Assembly (NCBI RefSeq): GCF_030689305.1
Contig: NZ_JAUYVM010000011.1
Coordinates: 62,001 to 126,000 of the forward strand
DNA length: 64,000 nucleotides
Origin: Vibrio penaeicida
GTDB lineage: Bacteria > Pseudomonadota > Gammaproteobacteria > Enterobacterales > Vibrionaceae
Direction of reading: 5' to 3'
Shown here piece by piece: positions 34,221-42,496 of this stretch. The notes beneath the pieces were generated by a model. That model ran no database searches and had not been told where the DNA came from. It saw only the letters and a program-made list of their open reading frames with translations. Made by a program: the position numbers and the translations under genes. Each line of letters starts with the position of its first letter. Positions within the stretch are counted from its first letter, which is position 1.

Positions 34221-34364
34221 GCTAATGAGCAAATAACTCGAGCCCCTCGTTAAACTCACCATAAATAACCAGTGCTGGCGCACACTTCTTGGAACCGATA
34301 CTATTAGCGCATATTCATTCAGGTCGGTAGACCTTGGTGATCAGTAGAATTTAAGGATCTCAAA

Positions 34365-34667
34365 ATGAAAACTCAGGACATTACAGCAGAATTGGAAGCA
34401 GCAATTCAGTCTCTGGCCGACCAAGGCAAAGAGCCTACTGTCGCCTTAGTGAAAACAAGAATGAAAACACCGGCGCCAATGCCTGCTATCATTGCTGCGA
34501 TAAAAAGCTGGAAATCTTCATCTCATGTCCCAAAAGTTGAAGTTGGGATCAGTGAACCGTCTAGCAACGAACGTGTTGCTTTGCTGGAAGCACAGATCGC
34601 TACTTTTTCTAAGCAAATTGAAGACCTGACTAAACGAATTGAAAAACTAGAGAACCAATCATCATGA
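34365..34667 (+). CDS. Small KfrA-like protein with N-terminal helix-turn-helix and C-terminal coiled coil
   Basis: A 100-residue protein. Residues 5-52 (ITAELEAAIQSLADQG, then EPTVALVKTRM and IIAAIKSWKSS) follow the pattern of the KfrA N-terminal DNA-binding domain. Residues 68-98 form a heptad-rich coiled coil (VALLEAQIATFSKQIEDL). A role in DNA binding is plausible but unproven; the family match is by pattern only. It overlaps the downstream YaiI-family gene by four bases and is preceded by AAGGATCTCAAA as ribosome binding site. Confidence 0.6.
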   Translation: MKTQDITAELEAAIQSLADQGKEPTVALVKTRMKTPAPMPAIIAAIKSWKSSSHVPKVEVGISEPSSNERVALLEAQIATFSKQIEDLTKRIEKLENQSS

Positions 34668-35110
34668 AAATCTGGGTAGACGCCGATGCATGTCCCAAAG
34701 TCATCCGAGAAACACTAATACGCGCCGCAGAAAGAACAGGAATTACCACCACTTTCGTCGCTAACCACGCGATACCATTACCAAAGCGGAATAATATTCA
34801 TGCACTACAAGTACCTAGTGGTTTTGACATCGCAGACGATGAGATTGTGAAAAGGGTCGAAGCGCAAGATCTCGTTATCACATCTGATATCCCTCTTGCC
34901 GATGAAGTCATCAGTAAAAATGCCTTAGCTTTAAGCCCAAGAGGAGAGTTGTTCACTAAAGACACGATAAAAGCTCGACTTAATATTCGTGATTTTATGG
35001 ACACAATGCGTTCTAGCGGAGTACAAACTGGTGGTCCAGCCGCACTTTCCCAAACAGAAAGAAGAGAATTTGCCAACCAGCTGGATCGGTTTTTGGCCAA
35101 ACACCGCTAA
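34664..35110 (+). CDS. YaiI/YqxD family protein (DUF188)
   Basis: A 148-residue cytosolic protein of UPF0178 (DUF188), a PIN-like fold family. The N-terminus MKIWVDADACPKVIRE holds the conserved DADACP motif. VITSDIPLADEVI and the C-terminal TGGPAALSQTERREFANQLDR are also family hallmarks. A nuclease-like activity is suspected for the family, but none is established to my knowledge. Translation is coupled to the preceding KfrA-like gene through ATGA. Confidence 0.9.
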   Translation: MKIWVDADACPKVIRETLIRAAERTGITTTFVANHAIPLPKRNNIHALQVPSGFDIADDEIVKRVEAQDLVITSDIPLADEVISKNALALSPRGELFTKDTIKARLNIRDFMDTMRSSGVQTGGPAALSQTERREFANQLDRFLAKHR

Positions 35111-35139
35111 CTTTAAGCCCGAATAGGGTAAGTACAAAG

Positions 35140-35556
35140 CTACCGTTGGTTTATTTCAGGTTTCATGGTGTCGGACACCACGTGTATAACCGCAATCCAC
35201 GCTTCGCGATGCTCTTCAGTATAAGACGCCCCAAGCCCCGTTTTTAATGTGTATAACAACGCGTTACCAACTGGGCTGAAGTGTGCACGTTTAACCCCGT
35301 ATTTATTGTGACGTTGCGCGAGCTGGATCAGAACAGGGACAAGGGCTTTCACATCTTGTAAACCTTCGACCGCGGCTTTAAGCATCATCATAAGCTTTCT
35401 GCCTTGTATCTTTAAATCGCCCTTAAAAAGGGAGCGAAGCTCGGGTTCATATTCAAATAGCTTGTTGTAAAAAATCTCTGCCGCTTGCTCTGAAATGGGT
35501 TCAACTTGCTTGAATGACTGTTGAACCAAAGATATTTGACGCTGTGTTACTGACAT
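35140..35556 (-). CDS. Single-domain bacterial globin
   Basis: A 138-residue globin without reductase domain, similar in size to Vitreoscilla haemoglobin and to the globin part of Hmp. The proximal histidine is expected in AQRHNKYGVK, and the E7 region carries glutamine in KIQGRKLMMML. B10/CD1-type residues FYNKLFEYEPELRSLF are present. It may bind O2 or detoxify NO. The ATG at 35556 is chosen because GAGGG lies five bases upstream; a GTG two codons earlier overlaps that site. It converges on the YaiI-family gene with a 29-base gap. Confidence 0.88.
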   Translation of the reverse strand: MSVTQRQISLVQQSFKQVEPISEQAAEIFYNKLFEYEPELRSLFKGDLKIQGRKLMMMLKAAVEGLQDVKALVPVLIQLAQRHNKYGVKRAHFSPVGNALLYTLKTGLGASYTEEHREAWIAVIHVVSDTMKPEINQR

Positions 35557-35633
35557 AATCACCCTCTTTTCCCTGCCCTGTGTATTGGGGTCTGTTTGTT
35601 TCGAAAATGAACAGACCTATAAAGTGTAGACAG

Positions 35634-35660
35634 ATAAAAAACGCCACGCGAGTGCGTGGC
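35634..35660 (-). terminator. Terminator of the DUF2310 gene
   Basis: Minus-strand GCCACGC, loop ACTC, GCGTGGC followed by GTTTTTT, 24 bases after the stop of the zinc-ribbon gene. Confidence 0.8.
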
Positions 35661-35683
35661 AGATTCTTAAATAGATGGGTCGA

Positions 35684-36457
35684 TTAGTCTTTGAAGTCCC
35701 AAGATAAATTACTCACGAGTAAGCAATCGTCACATTTAAAGTCGAAAACGCCATGAACTGGCTCATCTAACTTCCAATCCCCTTCGCATTTTGGGCACTT
35801 TCTAGACAGCTCCTCTTCTTTGCTTTTACCACCCACTCGGTAGATATATAGATAAGTAGGAATCCCACTCACGACTTTAATTCGACGACATAAATCCCAC
35901 CCTCGACGAAACAACAAACTCTTACTCGAAGAAATTTCGTAAAGTGATGGGTGCTCAACCACCGAGCCATTCATCTGAAGTTGATCGCACGCACTCCAGT
36001 CTTCCTGCCACTTTATGATTTGCTTTTGATCACCATTTGCGACAACAGGTAAGCGGTACAGTGGAACGGGCTGGAAGTGTTCACCGCATCGAATCGGCGA
36101 ACAAGTATGCAGATAACTGGTATAGAGGATTTGCCAATCTCGTTCACTGCACCCATCACTGGGGTCGGAATTCATATCTTCACCGATCACTTTAATTTTT
36201 GGCTGAAGTAACCCCGACTCTGCCAATACATTTATCGCATGCTTAACTTGAGGGCTGTGGAAGTCTGGATGCAAGCTATTGGATTCGGGACAAACAACAC
36301 GCGCGGTAAAAATTGCGCCGTCCATCGAAACAGGCAGTTCCCGACCTAAGACTTGTCCGTTGTATCTCAGACAATCAAGCACATAATTCACCGCTTTCTC
36401 TACATCGCCCATGGACGTATTGCGGTACACTTCAAAAGAGAGCTCAGTAATGTACAT
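35684..36457 (-). CDS. Zinc-ribbon protein, DUF2310 family
   Basis: A 257-residue cytosolic protein. Near the C-terminus it has two cysteine pairs, CPKC and CDDC, forming a zinc ribbon (about residues 220-248). The N-terminal part starts MYITELSFEVYRNTSMGDV and resembles DUF2310, described as zinc-ribbon proteins possibly binding nucleic acid, seen mostly in Vibrio and relatives. Function unknown. It lies 10 bases downstream of syd, so the two are likely co-transcribed. Confidence 0.75.
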   Translation of the reverse strand: MYITELSFEVYRNTSMGDVEKAVNYVLDCLRYNGQVLGRELPVSMDGAIFTARVVCPESNSLHPDFHSPQVKHAINVLAESGLLQPKIKVIGEDMNSDPSDGCSERDWQILYTSYLHTCSPIRCGEHFQPVPLYRLPVVANGDQKQIIKWQEDWSACDQLQMNGSVVEHPSLYEISSSKSLLFRRGWDLCRRIKVVSGIPTYLYIYRVGGKSKEEELSRKCPKCEGDWKLDEPVHGVFDFKCDDCLLVSNLSWDFKD

Positions 36458-36467
36458 CTATCTCACC

Positions 36468-37016
36468 TTACTGCACGTCAGGCGTCAGTTGTGCCAAGAA
36501 TTCTTCGACAGACGGTGCCAACACGTCTCTCTTATCCGTTCCTAAACGCTCAAAAATGACTTCACCTGTTAAGTTACAGATTGAAATAACATCCATTTCA
36601 GCATCGGTCGAGCCAATGAATACCGTAGGCTTGAGCTTTAGCCTGCGCTGCATCACCAAATGACCAAGAATATTCTCTTGTAATCTAAGGAAATCATCTT
36701 CACTCCACACTTGAAGCAAAGTTAAGGGTTTACCATCCCAGAGCGCTTCCATGTCGCCACAGAATTGGCAGCTATAGAACGCTTTTATGTCTTCATGAAT
36801 TGCCAGCTCAATGCCATTCTCCACATTACTAAAGTCTGCCCACTCATCTCGGTATACAGGTTGCCACTCAACAAAATCATCGCCTTGTTGCTCAATACAA
36901 GGAGAAGGGATACCCGCCAGCTCTTCGCTTTTTGGAAAACTGGAGTGCGTCTCTTGCCATGAAGATACGAAGGATTCGCTGAACGACTTTAAGGCATGTG
37001 CAACATTTTGAGACAT
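36468..37016 (-). CDS. syd: SecY-interacting protein Syd
   Basis: Syd binds the cytosolic face of SecY and is thought to check proper SecYEG assembly. The 182-residue protein is soluble. It shows family motifs YRDEWADFSNVENGIELAIHED (given by its parts YRDEWADF and LAIHEDI), FYSCQFCGDMEALW and LLQVWSEDDF. It is divergent from queF, as in E. coli and vibrios, and 10 bases ahead of the DUF2310 gene. Confidence 0.93.
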   Translation of the reverse strand: MSQNVAHALKSFSESFVSSWQETHSSFPKSEELAGIPSPCIEQQGDDFVEWQPVYRDEWADFSNVENGIELAIHEDIKAFYSCQFCGDMEALWDGKPLTLLQVWSEDDFLRLQENILGHLVMQRRLKLKPTVFIGSTDAEMDVISICNLTGEVIFERLGTDKRDVLAPSVEEFLAQLTPDVQ

Positions 37017-37108
37017 TGATTGCTCCTAGATACTCATCATAGATTGATGACAGAATTAAAGGGATTAAGTAAACTCTGAGGTATTCTAATCGATCTTTTA
37101 AAGCAAGT

Positions 37109-37954
37109 ATGAGCAAATATTCGAACGCCGAAGAACTGGCTGGTTTAACTCTTGGACAAAAAACGGAATACAGCAGCCAATATGACTCTTCTCTTTTGCA
37201 AGGAGTTCCTCGCAGCCTAAACCGTAATGATATCCAACTAACAGACGAACTGCCTTTTATTGGGGTCGATATATGGACGTTATATGAGCTCTCTTGGCTA
37301 AACGAAAATGGGCTTCCACAGGTTGCAGTAGGTGAAGTAACACTTCCAGCCACCAGTCCAAACTTAGTCGAATCCAAATCGTTCAAACTGTATTTGAACA
37401 GCTTTAATCAAACTCGATTCAGTCATTGGGACGAGGTCAAAAAGGCCTTAGTTAAAGACTTGTCTGAATGTGCAGGCGAAGCTGTGGATGTCGTCATCAA
37501 CCCTGTCACGTTTTATGATAATCAGCCGATTGTCAGCTTCAAGGGAGAATGCATCGACAATCAGGACATAAAGATTGAACACTATGAATTTGATGCAGTA
37601 CTGCTTCAAAACTCGACCTCTGATGAACTTGTCTCTGAAACTTTAGTCAGCAATCTTCTCAAATCAAACTGCTTAATCACCAATCAACCCGATTGGGGCA
37701 GTGTATCCATTCAATACACAGGGAAGAAAATTAACCGCGAATCTCTTTTACGCTACCTTGTCTCTTTCCGAGAACATAATGAATTTCACGAGCAGTGTGT
37801 GGAGCGCATTTTTACAGATATTCAAAAATACTGTGCACCGACCTCGTTAACAGTATTTGCGAGATACACGAGACGTGGCGGATTAGATATCAACCCTTAC
37901 CGTTCGACAGAACAATCAAGACCGGACAACAACCTGCGCCTAGCAAGACAATAG
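37109..37954 (+). CDS. queF: NADPH-dependent 7-cyano-7-deazaguanine reductase
   Basis: QueF reduces preQ0 to preQ1, a step in making queuosine for tRNA. The 281-residue protein is the long tandem T-fold form (type II). The NADPH/substrate motif ESKSFKLYLNSFNQT is at about 90-104, and the catalytic cysteine lies in LKSNCLITNQPDWGS. The end SRPDNNLRLARQ is typical. It is divergent from syd and starts a run of plus-strand genes; the TPR gene follows after 28 bases and might be co-transcribed. Confidence 0.95.
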   Translation: MSKYSNAEELAGLTLGQKTEYSSQYDSSLLQGVPRSLNRNDIQLTDELPFIGVDIWTLYELSWLNENGLPQVAVGEVTLPATSPNLVESKSFKLYLNSFNQTRFSHWDEVKKALVKDLSECAGEAVDVVINPVTFYDNQPIVSFKGECIDNQDIKIEHYEFDAVLLQNSTSDELVSETLVSNLLKSNCLITNQPDWGSVSIQYTGKKINRESLLRYLVSFREHNEFHEQCVERIFTDIQKYCAPTSLTVFARYTRRGGLDINPYRSTEQSRPDNNLRLARQ

Positions 37955-37982
37955 AAGCGACTTACGCCTGGAGTACAAAGGA

Positions 37983-40247
37983 ATGAAATTTTTTGGTTGG
38001 TCGGGGCTGCTTTTTGCCATTTTGCTGCAAAGCCAGACCGCAATGGCAAAGCTCTATACATCGCCGGTTCTCAATGAAGCCGCAAGTTTGGTTGAAGTCG
38101 ACCCGAAAAAATCTAAGAAAATAGCCACCAAATTTCTCCGTCAGCGAAAGTTGACCGACGCTTCGCCTAAAGGACCGTCAGCAATCCCTAGGGAAGATAC
38201 AGACAATTCTTTACGTACTCCAAGCAGTAGCATTGATGCTCTGCAGATTTTGGCACAAGTGGAAATTGCGCTTGGTGACCCTCGCAATGCCTTTTTACAT
38301 TTAGAAAATGCAGAAAGGCTCGCCAATAACCACGACTTACCATTAATCGCGCTTGAAACTCTGCAGCTAAGAGCAGAATTGCTCTGGCTGCAAACGGGAG
38401 ACATTAAAAAGGCTCAGCCCATCATTAAGAAAGTTGAGCAAGAGCTACTCCAGCCACATACCGCTTCGAGCCTTATTACCGACCTTCAATTTAGATTGGC
38501 GATGCTCAAGGGTGAAATCGCATCCTTTGAAGGTGATCGTGTTAATGCCGAGTTGGAATATAAAACTGCATTCGAAATACTAGCCAAAATTACACGAATC
38601 GATACGGTGATTAATTACCATATCGAGTTAGGTAAACACTATTTACGCTACAAGTCCTACGATTTAGCGTTAACGGAATTGCTTACCGGATACTGGATGG
38701 CAATAGAAAAAGACAGTAGCCAAGAATTAGCAAAAGCGAACTATCAACTTGCCCAGTTATTTAGACAGCGTCAAGTTCTTGACAAAGCTCTAGAACACCT
38801 AGCTCGCTCTGCAGATTTCTACCGAAATTACGAACAATCGCAGATTTTAGGCGATGTAATTAAACAAATGGCGGATATATATTTCTTACAAGGAAAGTAT
38901 AATTTGGCATTAGTGCGTTATTTTAACGTACTCGATCATGAATACTTAGCGCGAGATATTCACGATGCGATTGAATTAAGATTGAGCATTGCTGACACTT
39001 ATTTACAGTTATTTAACTTTACGCTAGCAGAGCGATATTTAGATCAAGCAAAAAACTTAGTCAATTACACACAAATAAAACCGCTGAAAGCACGTACGTT
39101 ATTACTCACTGCCAGCTTGGCACTGCAACAAGAACAAACTTCAAATGCGCTAAATAATGCAAGAAAGGCACTCGCAATAGGTCAAGATTTATCCGATAAC
39201 TTTATTTTATTGCAATCCTATCGAGTGCTATCTGCTGCATATGAACAAAATGGCGACTTCATAGAATCATTAAATGCACTCAAGAAGTTTTCTATTCTCA
39301 ACGCCAGCCAGCAAAGAAGGCTGAATGAAATCAATGAGGATGTGCTAAAGCAGCAAAAGGACATTATCGAGCAATCTTTACATTACAAAGGGCTGGAAGA
39401 AGAGCTAAAAATAGCGCAACAGGAATTTAGAAAATTCCAAAATACAGCGTTTGGTTTATTTATCATCACCGTGATACTGGTGCTATTTGTTTTAAGACGT
39501 GGCTATGTAATAGACAAATTAAAAGGTGAAGTTAAAGCACTTAGACTCGATTTGTATACTCATGCTCGTTCTGGTCTTCAAAATTTGCGGTTGCTCAATA
39601 AAAAACTTCAGAATTCATTAGCACGCAGTAGTGCAACATTCGAACAATGGCAGCTTGGTGAGCTAATTAGTGAACCATTCAGTGACCGACTGCGCTTTGT
39701 AATGTTTGACTTACCCTTTTTGCGTAACACATACCTTGAGCTGGGCTATCAAGCAGGGCTCGAGCTAGAGAGATCGTTCGGAGAGTTTATAAAATCAAAA
39801 GTCAGCAGACCTGCTCGCCTTTATCACTTTTCAGATGCAATGTTTCTGTATGTTGAGCCCAATACTAAGACTGCAACCGAACCGCAACAAATGTTCGATA
39901 AGATTTGCAGCTGGATCTCAGAATTTGAGCCAGAAAGAAAAATATCGCGCAAAGTTCACGTAGGTATGGCAGATTATCCTTTCTTGCCCAGAGCATATAC
40001 AGCGATTAACGATCAAGAATTAATAGATATATTACTGCTGTCGACAAACCTTGCTCGTGGAATAGAAAAAAATAGCGATGAAAGCCAATGGGTCTATTTA
40101 CGAGCAATTGAAAATGCTCCAGCGGCAAGTTTTGCGACCGATAATATTCGACTTGCATGTAAGCAAGCATTAAACCAAGGGTTAATAAAAGTCCAATCAT
40201 CATGCCAAAATGAGGATGACATCAAAAAATTGACACTATCCGAGTGA
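37983..40247 (+). CDS. Secreted TPR-repeat membrane protein with degenerate GGDEF-like domain
   Basis: A 754-residue protein. A signal peptide (MKFFGWSGLLFAILLQ up to about A22) leads into a periplasmic region of tetratricopeptide-like helical repeats, about residues 85-450, then a short coiled coil and one membrane helix (about 488-505, GLFIITVILVLFVL). The cytoplasmic part (about 525-740) resembles a GGDEF domain in outline: SGLQNLRLLNKKL for the opening, VMFDLPFLR, then LYHFSDAMFLYV where the GGDEF motif should be, and HVGMADYP near the end. Catalytic residues are absent, so it should not make c-di-GMP. It is likely a sensor, perhaps partnered with the next gene. Function not established. 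Confidence 0.75.
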   Translation: MKFFGWSGLLFAILLQSQTAMAKLYTSPVLNEAASLVEVDPKKSKKIATKFLRQRKLTDASPKGPSAIPREDTDNSLRTPSSSIDALQILAQVEIALGDPRNAFLHLENAERLANNHDLPLIALETLQLRAELLWLQTGDIKKAQPIIKKVEQELLQPHTASSLITDLQFRLAMLKGEIASFEGDRVNAELEYKTAFEILAKITRIDTVINYHIELGKHYLRYKSYDLALTELLTGYWMAIEKDSSQELAKANYQLAQLFRQRQVLDKALEHLARSADFYRNYEQSQILGDVIKQMADIYFLQGKYNLALVRYFNVLDHEYLARDIHDAIELRLSIADTYLQLFNFTLAERYLDQAKNLVNYTQIKPLKARTLLLTASLALQQEQTSNALNNARKALAIGQDLSDNFILLQSYRVLSAAYEQNGDFIESLNALKKFSILNASQQRRLNEINEDVLKQQKDIIEQSLHYKGLEEELKIAQQEFRKFQNTAFGLFIITVILVLFVLRRGYVIDKLKGEVKALRLDLYTHARSGLQNLRLLNKKLQNSLARSSATFEQWQLGELISEPFSDRLRFVMFDLPFLRNTYLELGYQAGLELERSFGEFIKSKVSRPARLYHFSDAMFLYVEPNTKTATEPQQMFDKICSWISEFEPERKISRKVHVGMADYPFLPRAYTAINDQELIDILLLSTNLARGIEKNSDESQWVYLRAIENAPAASFATDNIRLACKQALNQGLIKVQSSCQNEDDIKKLTLSE

Positions 40248-40347
40248 TAAGTGAGCACTTAACTCCTGATTAAAGTGACCTTATTTTGTTTTTTGTTATT
40301 ATCATTAAACTGTTTTCGCCATCGCGGTTTATTGGCATCTGCTTTTT

Positions 40348-41919
40348 ATGAATGATTTGGATACTCTTGAGCAAGAGTTGAAAGACGAATTACATGATTT
40401 AAAGTGTAAATTAGATCACGCACGTCTTTCGCATCGAGATTCTCTTTTTAAATTTAAAAGAGAGCAAAACGTTCTTAAGCGTATAGTTGCTAATCTTAGT
40501 GATGCATGCAAAGGTAATAACCAAGATCTTGATAAAGGTTTGTCGCTATTAAAGCAAGACCTAGAACACCAACAAGATGTCACAAAGTTAATACCTAAGC
40601 TGGTCGTCATAGAAAGAATGCTGAAGCAAAACACGGTGACCATGGAAAAAAAGACAATTCACTTAGACGAGCGAATTAAACATAGCGGAGAAACGTTGCA
40701 GCGCATCCCAGGTCTGCCTGCGCAATTAAAACGTGATCTCCGAAACCTGCTTCATTTCCCAAGTCGAAAGCTGACTCAAGAAATTGACCAAGCGATTCGT
40801 CTTTTGGGTATATACGAGCGCGCCACAAAAATCATGGCGTCTAATTCTCGTAATAACCTCAATTTAGAAAAAGCCGTTGATCAGGAAATTTTTGATCGCC
40901 TCTCTGAAGAACTACAAAATCTGATCACTGAATTGGATTTTGATGGCGAGTCTGGTGAATTATTAACCGACATTAGAGCTAAGCTTCTCATTGGTGTACC
41001 ACCGAATGAATTGTTTGAATTAATTCTTCAGATTTTAAAACTTGTTATTCAAGGCACCCATTTTGAACGCAAAACCTCTGAGCAGTTTTTAGATCAGGTC
41101 AACACCTCTCTTAACACCGCAATAAAAAACACATCGCAGAACATCGAGCAAAGCCTCTCTTACTCTGAACATCGTAAGATGATGCACTTCGAGATCAACG
41201 ATTTGGTCTCTCAGGGTAAAAGCAATTTGGAATCCGATTTAGATGCCGAGGCACTTAAACTCGCCATCGCGCCTCTTTTGGATAAGATAGGTTCGCTAAC
41301 AGAACGCTTGCAGCACATCGAAAAACGAGAGCAAACTCTGACCGAAAGGCTCAGCTACAGTCATAATCAGCTGGAAGCGCTTCAAGAAGTGACTCAAGAC
41401 TATCGCCGCCGATTACAAGATCAGGCACAAAGGCTTCTCCTTGACCCTCTCACTAAAGTGTATAACAGAGCAGCACTCGCGGATAAACTAGAGCTTGAGT
41501 ACCGTCGTTGGATTCGAGCACAACACTCTTTCCGAATTTTGTTGCTTGATATCGACAACTTTAAAACGTTGAACGATAGCTTTGGGTATAGCGCAGGTGA
41601 TAAAGCATTAAAGATCATCGCTCGCACTATAAAAAAGGCAGTGAAAGATACCGATATTGTGGCGCGATTCTCTGGTGAAGAATTCTTAGTTCTGCTTCCT
41701 GATCAAGTGGACTCAGAAACTCACGTCGTTACACAAAAGATTCAAACGCAAATATCCAAGCTGCCATTTAAATTTAGAGACCAAAGCATCACCATCACTG
41801 CCTCTGCGGTTTGTGCTGTCTTCGGTGATACTGATACCCCAGAAGAAGTGCTTGAAAGGCTGCAACTCGGTCTCAAAAACGCCAAGAGAACAGGTCCTAA
41901 TCAACTGATCTGGCTATAG
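40348..41919 (+). CDS. Coiled-coil diguanylate cyclase with SGEEF active site
   Basis: A 523-residue soluble protein. Residues 1-360 are long helices with heptad repeats, reminiscent of the coiled-coil N-terminal region of a subgroup of Vibrio/Shewanella cyclases. Residues 360-520 are a GGDEF domain: DPLTKVYNRAALADKL, LLLDIDNFKTLNDSFGY, and the active-site loop FSGEEF with SGEEF at 442-446 instead of GGDEF/GGEEF. The usual RxxD inhibitory site is KDTD. Such Ser variants can remain active in some cyclases. It starts 100 bases after the TPR protein, on the same strand; the two are likely related in function. Confidence 0.82.
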   Translation: MNDLDTLEQELKDELHDLKCKLDHARLSHRDSLFKFKREQNVLKRIVANLSDACKGNNQDLDKGLSLLKQDLEHQQDVTKLIPKLVVIERMLKQNTVTMEKKTIHLDERIKHSGETLQRIPGLPAQLKRDLRNLLHFPSRKLTQEIDQAIRLLGIYERATKIMASNSRNNLNLEKAVDQEIFDRLSEELQNLITELDFDGESGELLTDIRAKLLIGVPPNELFELILQILKLVIQGTHFERKTSEQFLDQVNTSLNTAIKNTSQNIEQSLSYSEHRKMMHFEINDLVSQGKSNLESDLDAEALKLAIAPLLDKIGSLTERLQHIEKREQTLTERLSYSHNQLEALQEVTQDYRRRLQDQAQRLLLDPLTKVYNRAALADKLELEYRRWIRAQHSFRILLLDIDNFKTLNDSFGYSAGDKALKIIARTIKKAVKDTDIVARFSGEEFLVLLPDQVDSETHVVTQKIQTQISKLPFKFRDQSITITASAVCAVFGDTDTPEEVLERLQLGLKNAKRTGPNQLIWL

Positions 41920-41995
41920 CTCCTCGCTTTTGTCTCTTCATTAGAAAAAATCATCTGATATCCCTTCCGATAACCGTTCTGAATTTTCATTCCTA

Positions 41996-42261
41996 TATAC
42001 CCAAGTAACCTCAAGATGCTTGGTTCAGCGAGAATTAACTGGCTTTTAGACAAGGCATCGATATGAAGATCTAGTCATTCTAAATCAAGAATCGATAACG
42101 CTGTATGAAAGCCAGTTAAACTCGCCCTTGGGAGCCCATATTCTGTCCCATTTCATCGTCAAAGAACTTGGAAAGGACTCGTCATTCCACTGCGTCCTTC
42201 TCCTTGAACTGGAACAGACTATGAGGCTCTGAACCCTGCATCTTGAAGTCACTTGGGTATA
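41996..42261. mobile_element. MITE-like repeat element with TATACCCAAG ends
   Basis: The ends form a 24-base inverted repeat: TATACCCAAGTAACCTCAAGATGC at the left, and its near complement GCATCTTGAAGTCACTTGGGTATA at the right (22 of 24 identical). A second inverted repeat inside joins 42028-42046 with 42108-42125 (GCGAG...AACTGGCTTT). The 266-base element has no coding capacity. Solo ends of the same family occur at 4433 and 59247. It lies in the 577-base gap between the cyclase gene and ppnN; the rest of that gap (42262-42496) is presumably ppnN leader and promoter. Confidence 0.75.
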
Positions 42262-42496
42262 ACACCTTCACAACGACTACTTAAGCTCATCAACATGGGA
42301 ATGAGTTGTATACTTAACGCTCAATGACCGCAATGGATTTTTCGACCGTTTAAACAGGTTTTGTCTCGGTGGACACCTCAATTTATTGATTTATCCGTTA
42401 AAAGTGAGTGGCGAAACCCCAAATTCCTGTGTAAGGTGAAATGACAGGGTAGAGAAATTAACAAAAACAATGACTTTCTATCCCAAGGAGGAGCCT

